5,907 nucleotides of DNA from an uncultured Cloacibacillus sp. (GCA_900544635.1 UQVV01000118.1:1-5907), one strand, 5' to 3'. Positions 1 through 5,314 are shown, numbered from the stretch's first letter. Numbers and translations: made by a program. The notes: generated from the letters alone by a model not told the origin.

Positions 1-591
1 GAGCCAGCGGCGCAGGCCGTGGACCAGCGGCGTCGGGCGATCGATGCGCGCGATGAACTTCACCTGAAAGCCCTGATTTTCGAGAATGTCGGAGAACGTC
101 CCGAGCTCGGGGAACTTCCACGGGTTGCGCGCCTTGTAGTCTATGCCGCGCTTAATGAGCGCGATCTTCATGCCCTCGCGTATGACGCGCACGCAGCCCT
201 CGCCTCCGCACTCGGCGGCGAAGCGTCCGCCCGGCTTCAGCAAGTTCCAGACGCGGCGCACGACGGCGTACTGGTCCGGCATCCAGTGCAGCGCGTCGTT
301 GCTCAGCACCGCGTCGAACTTTTCATCCATCTTCAGCGTCTGCGCGTCGGCGAGCCTCGCGTCCACTCCCGCCGTGCGCGCCGCCTCGACCATCTCGGGG
401 CTTGAGTCCGTCCCGACGACGGTGCAGCCCGCCGCGGCGAGCTCCTTCGCGAGCACTCCCGTGCCGCAGCCGAGGTCGAGTATCCTTTCTCCGGCCTTCG
501 GCTCAAGCAGCTCTATCACGGCCCGCCCCATCTCGGGGACGAAGTCCGCGCTCTTTCTGTATTCCTGCGGATTCCATATCTGATTCGTCAT
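1..591 (-). CDS. Class I SAM-dependent methyltransferase, C-terminus cut by window edge
   Basis: This minus-strand gene starts at the ATG 591-589 and stays open to base 1, giving 197 residues with no stop, so the C-terminus is missing. Seen: the SAM-binding motif I LDLGCGTG at residues 38-45, an acidic residue ending strand 2 (GTD, residues 60-62) that would contact the ribose, a motif II-like LADAQ at 80-84, and the NDALHWMPD segment at 98-106, followed by LKPGGRFAAE. This pattern is typical of the Methyltransf_11/25 group of small-molecule methyltransferases (UbiE- and Tam-like), usually about 250 residues, so roughly 50-60 residues are probably off the edge. The substrate cannot be named. 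A strong ribosome site, AAAGAGGTG, ends 6 nt before the ATG and fixes the start. It is transcribed divergently from the response regulator, so the two may share control sites but not an mRNA. The fold is confident; the specific function is not. Confidence 0.9.
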   Translation of the reverse strand, partial: MTNQIWNPQEYRKSADFVPEMGRAVIELLEPKAGERILDLGCGTGVLAKELAAAGCTVVGTDSSPEMVEAARTAGVDARLADAQTLKMDEKFDAVLSNDALHWMPDQYAVVRRVWNLLKPGGRFAAECGGEGCVRVIREGMKIALIKRGIDYKARNPWKFPELGTFSDILENQGFQVKFIARIDRPTPLVHGLRRWL

Positions 592-642
592 AGAGGGCAC
601 CTCTTTCCATGAATTGAGCGAGCGGCTCTTATGTGCGCTTCT

Positions 643-648
643 ATTATA
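643..648 (-). promoter_or_regulatory. Possible -10 element for the methyltransferase gene
   Basis: Read on the minus strand this is a perfect TATAAT, about 52 bases upstream of the methyltransferase ATG, in a short AT-rich island inside GC-rich DNA. No good -35 hexamer lies at the usual spacing, because that position is occupied by the GC-rich inverted repeat at 657-690. The promoter may therefore need an activator or may be weak. Confidence 0.4.
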
Positions 649-656
649 TACAACTT

Positions 657-690
657 GCCGCCGCGGCGCATTTGCGAATCGCGCGGCGGC
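657..690. repeat. 9-bp inverted repeat between the divergent promoters
   Basis: GCCGCCGCG at 657-665 is exactly complementary to CGCGGCGGC at 682-690, with a 16-nt spacer. It lies where the -35 region of the leftward promoter would be and 11 bp upstream of the rightward -35 hexamer. It could be an operator for a dimeric regulator acting on both genes. In such GC-rich sequence a chance match is also plausible. Confidence 0.3.
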
Positions 691-701
691 GCGCGCGCTT
701 G

Positions 702-729
702 TTGACAAGTGCATCTCAGTTGTTATAAT
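702..729 (+). promoter_or_regulatory. Consensus sigma-70 promoter of the response regulator
   Basis: TTGACA at 702-707 and TATAAT at 724-729 are both perfect consensus hexamers, separated by 16 bp. Transcription should begin near 736, about 20 nt before the first conserved block of the riboswitch and about 205 nt before the TTG start codon. A promoter this close to consensus is likely to be constitutive, which would leave control to the leader RNA. Confidence 0.85.
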
Positions 730-739
730 CAAAAGCGGT

Positions 740-870
740 TAAAAGTGAATAATACCCCGAGCCTGCCGACCTGCGGAAGCGCGCTTCTATGGCGTCAGGC
801 CGATGGGTGCCCGCGGAAACGCCGGCGCCTCCCGTTTGGAAAGGGGAAAAGGATTCATGACTGAGCGCCA
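740..870 (+). promoter_or_regulatory. Molybdenum cofactor (Moco) riboswitch, regulator leader
   Basis: The leader carries four blocks that recur in the same order in the leader of the molybdenum oxidoreductase: CCCCGAGCC (755-763), GCGCCTCCCG (825-834), TTGGAAAGGGG (836-846) and GCGCC (865-869). These blocks match my memory of the Moco RNA motif consensus (Rfam MOCO_RNA_motif). Structure seen: GCCTG at 761-765 can pair with CAGGC at 796-800. GGTGCC at 806-811 pairs with GGCGCC at 824-829, enclosing a C-C mismatch, a 3-bp stem and a GAAA (GNRA) tetraloop at 816-819; the motif is known for a GNRA loop. The known class senses the molybdenum or tungsten cofactor and usually controls cofactor synthesis, molybdate transport or Moco enzymes. 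A response regulator as target is unusual. Class assignment is from recognition and not from a covariance-model score. Confidence 0.78.
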
Positions 871-936
871 GCGCGCCCTTTTCCCGTTCCCGTACCCGCG
901 GGAGCCCCGGCACAAAATACACGAGAGGGGGAACGG
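844..936 (+). promoter_or_regulatory. Candidate expression platform masking the regulator's ribosome site
   Basis: Two exact pairings compete here. CCGTTCCC at 884-891 is complementary to GGGAACGG at 929-936, which is part of the ribosome-binding region just before the TTG start at 941. Alternatively, CCTTTTCCC at 877-885 is complementary to GGGAAAAGG at 844-852, whose first bases lie in the conserved aptamer block. Both cannot form fully because they share 884-885, and the second also needs aptamer bases. This fits translational control: a folded, ligand-bound aptamer would leave 884-891 free to mask the ribosome site. The pairings are seen; the mechanism and its direction are inferred. Confidence 0.45.
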
Positions 937-940
937 AGCG

Positions 941-1636
941 TTGCGCAGCCTGAAAGTCCTCATAGCCGAATCAGACCCGCTGCTTCAAAAATTATATTCC
1001 GACGTGATCCTCAACGACACATCCTTCACGCTGCTGAAGAGGGTCGACACCGGGCCGCAGATGTTCGAGGCGATGCGCTGCGTCGACGTCGACCTCGTGC
1101 TGCTCGACCTCTACCTCAAGGAGTTCAGCGCCTTCGACGAAATCGACGAGCTGCGCAAGGAGTTCCCGCGCACCGACTACATCGTCGTCTCGTCTGGCGA
1201 CAACCCAGAGCTCGTGCGCAAGGCGATATGCGCGGGCGTCTTCGAGTTTCTCGTCAAACCCTTCTCGTTCGACCGGCTGCGCGCCGCGCTCAAAAATTAC
1301 CAGATCTACCATCATTCGCTGACCGGGCGCACGAGCCCGTGGCAGCAGGAGGACATAGACGCGCTCGTCGCGATGAAGACGCACGACCCCTCGTGGGCCA
1401 ACAACCGCACGATACCGAAGGGGCTCCAGCTCAAGTGCCTCAACGACATCGAGTCCTTCCTCAAGGAAAACGAAGGGACCTTCTCCGCGCAGGAGGTCGG
1501 CGACCGCCTCGGCATCTCGCGCTCGACGGCGCGCCGCTATCTTGAATTCCTGACGCTCAGCGAGCGCGTGGTCGTCGAGTACGCGTACAGGCGCGTCGGC
1601 CGCCCCGAGAAACGCTACCGCATGGCGCTGCTCTAG
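941..1636 (+). CDS. CitB/DcuR-family response regulator, no adjacent sensor kinase
   Basis: The product is 231 residues, normal for this family. Residues 4-120 form a receiver domain: the phospho-acceptor is Asp56 (LVLLD, 52-56), the conserved Ser/Thr position is Ser84 and the conserved lysine is Lys106 (VKP). The usual acidic pair near the N-terminus reads ESD (10-12), so one acid appears replaced by Ser11. The C-terminal part has a winged helix-turn-helix (FSAQEVGDRLGISRSTARRY) and the VGRPEKRY ending typical of CitB, CitT and DcuR regulators, which usually respond to di- or tricarboxylate sensor kinases. No kinase is in the window. The start chosen is TTG at 941: the receiver begins at once after it and a purine-rich ribosome site (GAGAGGGGG) precedes it. 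An ATG at 857 is in frame but would add a non-conserved stretch encoded by the riboswitch. The likely target, by proximity only, is the downstream oxidoreductase. Confidence 0.9.
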   Translation: MRSLKVLIAESDPLLQKLYSDVILNDTSFTLLKRVDTGPQMFEAMRCVDVDLVLLDLYLKEFSAFDEIDELRKEFPRTDYIVVSSGDNPELVRKAICAGVFEFLVKPFSFDRLRAALKNYQIYHHSLTGRTSPWQQEDIDALVAMKTHDPSWANNRTIPKGLQLKCLNDIESFLKENEGTFSAQEVGDRLGISRSTARRYLEFLTLSERVVVEYAYRRVGRPEKRYRMALL

Positions 1637-1666
1637 CGCGAAATTCACGAAAATCCGATGACTTCA

Positions 1667-1705
1667 CGTCCCGCCGCAAAGCTTACGCGGCGGGACGAAT
1701 TTTAT
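1667..1705 (+). terminator. Hairpin terminator after the response regulator
   Basis: CGTCCCGCCGC (1667-1677) pairs perfectly over 11 bp with GCGGCGGGACG (1687-1697) around a 9-nt loop, followed by AATTTTAT. The U-run is short, but the stem is very stable and lies 30 nt after the stop codon, which suits an intrinsic terminator. Confidence 0.75.
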
Positions 1706-2056
1706 GCGCGCCTCAGAGCGCCGCGCCGCGCCATAAACGCGCGCCCTTCCCCGCACGAACTGCGCACGCGCCGGAAGCGCGGCAGTCCGCGCGCGCCGCG
1801 CCGCTAGGTAAACGTGCGCGGCCCGTGCGTAAGTTACGCCCGCGCCGTGAGCGCCCCGCGCTTCCGGACGCGCCGCGCCCTAGCCGTGCGCTTTGCCTTC
1901 GCGCGTAAATTGCGCGCGCTTCGCCGAAGCCGCGCCCGCGGCTGTAATTTTGAGCAGTGTCCCTGCGCGCGCCGCTCTTTACAAATTTTCTCCGTGAATT
2001 TTAATAAACATAAATCGACCAGAAAGGCGCACAACATTCCTTTTTTCGTCTAAATA
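1706..2056. other. GC-rich intergenic stretch with no supported gene
   Basis: From about 1706 to 1980 the sequence is extremely GC-rich and dominated by GCGC and CGCG words. It then turns AT-rich just before the oxidoreductase promoter. Short open frames exist on both strands (for example 1814-2053 plus and 1834-2037 minus). Their products are arginine/alanine-rich, lack a recognisable domain or a ribosome site, and look like artefacts of composition. The only order I see is an inverted repeat (1767-1872) and an imperfect direct repeat around CGCCGCGCC followed by CTAG near 1795-1805 and 1870-1882. Confidence 0.6.
1767..1872. repeat. Long-range inverted repeat in the GC-rich spacer
   Basis: CCGGAAGCGCGG at 1771-1782 is the exact reverse complement of CCGCGCTTCCGG at 1856-1867. 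With one bulged A at 1868 the pairing extends by four more base pairs (1767-1770 with 1869-1872). It could be the base stem of a structured RNA or a remnant of a mobile repeat; chance is possible given the composition. Confidence 0.35.
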
Positions 2057-2085
2057 TTGCTCATTATTGTGTACTTTCGTATGAT
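2057..2085 (+). promoter_or_regulatory. Likely promoter of the oxidoreductase leader
   Basis: TTGCTC (2057-2062) and TATGAT (2080-2085) are separated by 17 bp, giving a start near 2092 and a leader of about 295 nt. An alternative pair, TTGTGT (2067-2072) and TATAGA (2089-2094) with a 16-bp spacer, is weaker. Both sit in the only AT-rich patch upstream of the aptamer. Confidence 0.55.
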
Positions 2086-2108
2086 TTGTATAGAAAGTTT
2101 TGACATTT

Positions 2109-2127
2109 GTTGCAACGATGTTGCAAC
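2109..2127 (+). repeat. Tandem GTTGCAAC palindromes, operator-like
   Basis: The 8-bp palindrome GTTGCAAC occurs at 2109-2116 and again at 2120-2127, 11 bp apart centre to centre, about one helical turn. It lies just downstream of the predicted transcription start and touches the first aptamer block. As DNA it resembles a two-site operator; as RNA it could form an 8-bp hairpin with a GAT loop. Which of the two is real cannot be told from sequence. Confidence 0.45.
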
Positions 2128-2282
2128 CCCGAGCCTCGCCGCCTAAAGCGCAAGCCAAGGAGACGGGGCCAGCGGACGGAAGTCCGCGAGGGCGCGAGCA
2201 AAAGCTCCGCGCCTCCCGGGACGCCCGAGGGCGTCCAAATTGGAAAGGGGTACAAGGTCATCAGGCGCCGGCACACGGCGCG
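2120..2282 (+). promoter_or_regulatory. Molybdenum cofactor (Moco) riboswitch, oxidoreductase leader
   Basis: Conserved blocks in order: CCCCGAGCC (2127-2135), GCGCCTCCCG (2209-2218), TTGGAAAGGGG (2240-2250), and AAGGTCATCAGGCGCC ending at 2269. These match the Moco RNA motif as I recall it and the second copy at 740-870. Perfect stems between the blocks support an RNA: GCGGAC/GTCCGC around a GGAA (GNRA) loop (2172-2187); GGCGCG-AGC/GCT-C-CGCGCC around AAAA (2191-2213, one bulge); and GGACGCC/GGCGTCC around CGAG (2219-2236). The last stem is an insertion absent from the other copy, where the same position holds only three bases. A downstream hairpin GCGCCG/CGGCGC (2265-2281) overlaps the final block and is followed by a pyrimidine-rich tract, so it may be part of the switch. 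Location ahead of a Moco-dependent enzyme is a known context for this class. Confidence 0.85.
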
Positions 2283-2294
2283 TTTCCTTCCTTC

Positions 2295-2381
2295 TTCTCC
2301 AATTCGCGCAAAATATCTGTGTTCTTTGGGATTCCCGCCGCGCGCGGGAAAATGGAGAAATTCTATCACGAGAGAGGAGAG
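2295..2381 (+). promoter_or_regulatory. Possible anti-ribosome-site switch before the oxidoreductase
   Basis: TTCTCC (2295-2300) can pair with the ribosome site GGAGAG (2376-2381; five Watson-Crick pairs and one G-U), or as TTCTCCA (2295-2301) with TGGAGAA (2353-2359; seven pairs). The two are mutually exclusive. A 7-bp hairpin, TTCCCGC/GCGGGAA (2332-2350), sits between. The short pairings make this a tentative expression platform. Confidence 0.3.
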
Positions 2382-2386
2382 CAAAT

Positions 2387-5233
2387 ATGGCGAAGGAAAT
2401 CACAATTCCGGTCGAGGCCAGCTATCATGTCAAGAACCTGATCATCAACGGAGTGCCGAAACGCGTAATCGGCAAGCCCGACGTGACGCTTCTGACGGTG
2501 CTCCGCGACCAGCTCAAAATGACGGGGACGAAGCGCGGCTGCGACTGCGGCCAGTGCGGCGTCTGCAACGTAATACTCAACGGCAAGGTAGTGCGTTCCT
2601 GCATCACGCGCTGGAAGACAGTGCCCGAGTTCTCGCAGATCACCACAATCGAAGGAATAGGCACGCCGGACAATCTCCACGCGCTCCAGTGGGCCATGAT
2701 AGTCTGCGGAGCCATCCAGTGCGGCTTCTGCACGCCCGGCTTCATCACGAGCGGCAAGGCGCTTCTCGACCAGAACCCGAACCCGACGCGCGAAGAGGTC
2801 CGCGAGTGGTTCAGCAAAAACTGGATGGCCTGCCGCTGCACCGGCTACAAGCAGATAGTCGACGCGGTTATGAAGGCGGCGGCGATACTGCGCGGCGAGG
2901 AGAAAATCGAAGACCTCGCCAAGATGTACAAGCCCGGCGACTCCGTCTGGAACAGCAGCTATCCGCGTCCTTCCGCTATCTACAAGGCGACGGGGCTCTG
3001 GGACTTCGGCGACGACGACAGGCTGAAGCTGCCCGAGGAATTCCTCTTCGCCTATCCCTATTCGCTCGAAGGCGTGCGCCACGCGAAGGTCAACAAAATC
3101 GACGTCAGCGAAGCGGAGAAGATGCCCGGCGTATTCAAGGTAGTCACCTACAAGGACGTCAAGGGAACGAACCGCATCCGCGGACAGGTCGGCTGCGACT
3201 CAGCGCTCACCGACGGCTGGGAGCGCCGCATAATGGTCGAAGAAGGCGACAAGATTCGCCAGTGGGGCGACGTCGTCGCCATCGTCTGCGCCGACACCGA
3301 GACCAACGCGCGCGCCGCGGCGCAGAAAATCAAGGTCGATTACGAGCCTCTTCCCGAGCTCATCGACATCTACCAGGCCAAGGCGCCCGACGCGATAAAG
3401 GTCTACGACGACATCGAAGGCTACGACGGAATGCCGAACGCGTGGAACAAGCGTATGTTCCAGAAGGGCGACGACCCGAAGGAAGCGCTCGACAACGCCG
3501 CCTACGTCGTCGACGACGAATTCCTCAGCTCGCGCCAGCCGCACATGGTCCTCGAGACGGACTGCGGCTACGCCTATTACGACGAGAACGGCCTTCTCAC
3601 GATAGCCTCGAAGTCGATATGCGTCTACCGCCACCAGATGATGATTGCGCGCGGCGTCGGCGTCCCGCCGTCGAGAATCCGCGTCATCCAGAACAACCTC
3701 GGCGCTTCGTTCGGCTACAAGGTCGCCCCGACCAACGAGCCGTTCCTCGCGATAGCGCTCATCGCCTGCGGACGCCCCGTCTACATGCGCGTCAATATGA
3801 AGGAGCACAACGTCCGCACGCCGAAACGCTCGCCGTTCCTCATGCACATCCGCATCGGCGCGGACAAGAGCGGCAAGATAGTCGGAGCCGAGCAGACCTA
3901 CTGGGTCGACCACGGCCCGTTCAGCGAGTCCGCGAACGACCTCACCAACAAGGGCGGACAGTTCTTCATGGCGCCGTACGCATACGACAAGATGCGCGTC
4001 ACCGGCTACACCTGCTGGAGCAACCACCGCTGGAGCGCGGCATTCCGCGCATACGGAGCGCCGCAGACCTACTGGGGCGGCGAAACCGCGATAGACATGC
4101 TCGCGAACAAGTGCGGCATCGACCCCTTCGACTTCCGCGAGATGAACCTGCTCGAGTGGGCTCCCTTTACGGAGAACCCGCGCGGACAGTTCCCGTCGGG
4201 CTACGCGCCGGAAGTATTCCCGCTTCCCGAAATGATGAAGAAAGCGCGCCCCTACTACGAAGAGATGAAGAAAAAGGCCGCCGAGCTCTCCAACGATAAG
4301 GTCAAGTACGGCGTCGGAGTTTCCATCGGTATCTATAACTCCAACGACGACGGAGCCGACGAAGCCGCGAGCAACATCGAGCTCACAAAAGACGGCGTCA
4401 CCATCTACAACACCTGGGAAGACCACGGACAGGGCGCCGACATGGGCTGCATCGGCACCGCGCACGAGGCGCTCAAGCCGCTCGGCCTGCGTCCCGAGCA
4501 GATAAAGCTCGTCCTCTCCGACACCGCGAAGGCCCCGAACAGCGGAGCCGCCGCCGCGAGCCGCTGCCAGGTCATGGTCGGCAACGCCATCATCGACAGC
4601 TGCAACAAGCTGCTCGACGCGATGCGCAAGCCCGACGGCACATACCGCACCTACGACGAGATGGTCGCAGAGAACATCCCGACCTTCTACGAAGGCTACA
4701 CGCAGGCCAAGATACTCCACGCCGACGGCACGACCGAAGTCTGCTCCGGCAACGATAAAGACACCGGCCTCGGCAAGCCCTTCGGCTTCCACATGTTCGC
4801 CGTCAACCTCGCGATGGTCTCCGTCAACATGGACACCTGCAAGGCGCACTGCGAGAAATTCGTCCTCGTCGGAGACGTCGGCGTCATCAACAACTACCTC
4901 GTAGTCGACGGACAGCAGTACGGCGGCATCGCGCAGGGCATCGGCCTCGCGCTCACCGAAGACTTCCTCGACGAGAACAAGTACAACAACTTCGTCGTAA
5001 TGGGACTGCCCTACATCAAGGACGTTCCCGACGATCTCACCCTCGTCCACGTCGAGACGCCGCGTCCGCTCGGACCGTTCGGAGCCGCGGGAACCGGTGA
5101 AATGCCGCTTGCTGCGCCGCACGCCGCAGTCTGCAACGCGATACACGACGCATGCGGAGTCCGCATCAAGGCCATCCCGGCGAAACCGGAGAAGATCCGC
5201 GCCGGCCTTGAGGAGCTCAAAAACGCGAAGTAA
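2387..5233 (+). CDS. Molybdenum aldehyde oxidoreductase-like hydroxylase, [2Fe-2S] + molybdopterin
   Basis: The 948-residue product matches the Desulfovibrio gigas aldehyde oxidoreductase (Mop, 907 residues) along its whole length: two [2Fe-2S] domains plus the molybdopterin domains in one chain, with no FAD domain. Such cytoplasmic enzymes hydroxylate an aldehyde or heterocycle with water and pass electrons out through the clusters. Cys52, 57, 60 and 72 bind the plant-type cluster; Cys112, 115, 149 and 151 bind the second. All eight lie 12 residues after their D. gigas counterparts. The catalytic base is Glu905 in GTGEMPL. Cofactor-binding stretches SFGYK (441-445), AFRAYGAPQ (from 552) and EDHGQGAD are kept. 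Oddities: extra Cys54 and Cys107 near the clusters, and replaced substrate-channel residues (Val446, Ser515, Asp518, Asp654). The start is ATG 2387, with AGGAG 7 nt upstream; an in-frame ATG at 2240 lies inside the riboswitch. The cofactor could be molybdenum or tungsten; the substrate is unknown. Confidence 0.95.
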   Translation: MAKEITIPVEASYHVKNLIINGVPKRVIGKPDVTLLTVLRDQLKMTGTKRGCDCGQCGVCNVILNGKVVRSCITRWKTVPEFSQITTIEGIGTPDNLHALQWAMIVCGAIQCGFCTPGFITSGKALLDQNPNPTREEVREWFSKNWMACRCTGYKQIVDAVMKAAAILRGEEKIEDLAKMYKPGDSVWNSSYPRPSAIYKATGLWDFGDDDRLKLPEEFLFAYPYSLEGVRHAKVNKIDVSEAEKMPGVFKVVTYKDVKGTNRIRGQVGCDSALTDGWERRIMVEEGDKIRQWGDVVAIVCADTETNARAAAQKIKVDYEPLPELIDIYQAKAPDAIKVYDDIEGYDGMPNAWNKRMFQKGDDPKEALDNAAYVVDDEFLSSRQPHMVLETDCGYAYYDENGLLTIASKSICVYRHQMMIARGVGVPPSRIRVIQNNLGASFGYKVAPTNEPFLAIALIACGRPVYMRVNMKEHNVRTPKRSPFLMHIRIGADKSGKIVGAEQTYWVDHGPFSESANDLTNKGGQFFMAPYAYDKMRVTGYTCWSNHRWSAAFRAYGAPQTYWGGETAIDMLANKCGIDPFDFREMNLLEWAPFTENPRGQFPSGYAPEVFPLPEMMKKARPYYEEMKKKAAELSNDKVKYGVGVSIGIYNSNDDGADEAASNIELTKDGVTIYNTWEDHGQGADMGCIGTAHEALKPLGLRPEQIKLVLSDTAKAPNSGAAAASRCQVMVGNAIIDSCNKLLDAMRKPDGTYRTYDEMVAENIPTFYEGYTQAKILHADGTTEVCSGNDKDTGLGKPFGFHMFAVNLAMVSVNMDTCKAHCEKFVLVGDVGVINNYLVVDGQQYGGIAQGIGLALTEDFLDENKYNNFVVMGLPYIKDVPDDLTLVHVETPRPLGPFGAAGTGEMPLAAPHAAVCNAIHDACGVRIKAIPAKPEKIRAGLEELKNAK

Positions 5234-5235
5234 AA

Positions 5236-5252
5236 TTCTGATATAATCAGAA
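5236..5252 (+). promoter_or_regulatory. Inverted repeat enclosing a TATAAT, possible cupin promoter
   Basis: TTCTGAT (5236-5242) and ATCAGAA (5246-5252) form a 7-bp inverted repeat around ATA, and a perfect TATAAT lies at 5242-5247. If it is a -10 element, transcription would start near 5254, immediately before the terminator hairpin. The -35 position (about 5219-5224, AAAAAC) is poor, so an activator bound at the repeat, or no promoter at all, are both possible. Confidence 0.35.
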
Positions 5253-5257
5253 ACAGC

Positions 5258-5294
5258 CCGGCATTGCCAGAGACACCGGCAATGCCGGATTTTT
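5258..5294 (+). terminator. Intrinsic terminator between oxidoreductase and cupin
   Basis: CCGGCATTGCC (5258-5268) pairs perfectly over 11 bp with GGCAATGCCGG (5278-5288) around a 9-nt loop, followed by ATTTTTAT with five consecutive T. It begins 25 nt after the oxidoreductase stop and ends just before the cupin ribosome site at 5297, so it should separate the two transcripts at least partly. Confidence 0.8.
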
Positions 5295-5314
5295 ATAAGG
5301 AGGGGAAAATTTTT

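Noticed and set aside
803..940. In-frame ATGs at 803 and 857 as starts for the response regulator
   Set aside because: The added residues lie outside the receiver domain and are encoded by riboswitch bases. ATG 857 does have AAAAGG nearby, so a short leader peptide cannot be fully excluded, but TTG 941 fits the family start.
1814..2053. Small frames in the GC-rich spacer on both strands
   Set aside because: Arg/Ala-rich products, no ribosome site, no domain; they overlap each other and look like composition artefacts.
2099..2104. Perfect TTGACA in the oxidoreductase leader as a -35 element
   Set aside because: No -10-like hexamer lies 16-18 bp downstream; that position is occupied by the second GTTGCAAC and the first aptamer block.
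2240..2386. Upstream in-frame ATG that would lengthen the oxidoreductase by 49 residues
   Set aside because: The extension is encoded by conserved aptamer and leader bases, and ATG 2387 has a well-spaced AGGAG.
2107..4299. Open frame of 730 residues on the plus strand, shifted relative to the oxidoreductase
   Set aside because: It begins inside the riboswitch and its product is Arg-rich without recognisable motifs, while the other frame matches the molybdenum hydroxylase family from end to end.
5264..5314. ATG at 5264 as the cupin start
   Set aside because: It lies within the terminator stem and has no ribosome site, whereas ATG 5315 is preceded by AAGGAGGGG.
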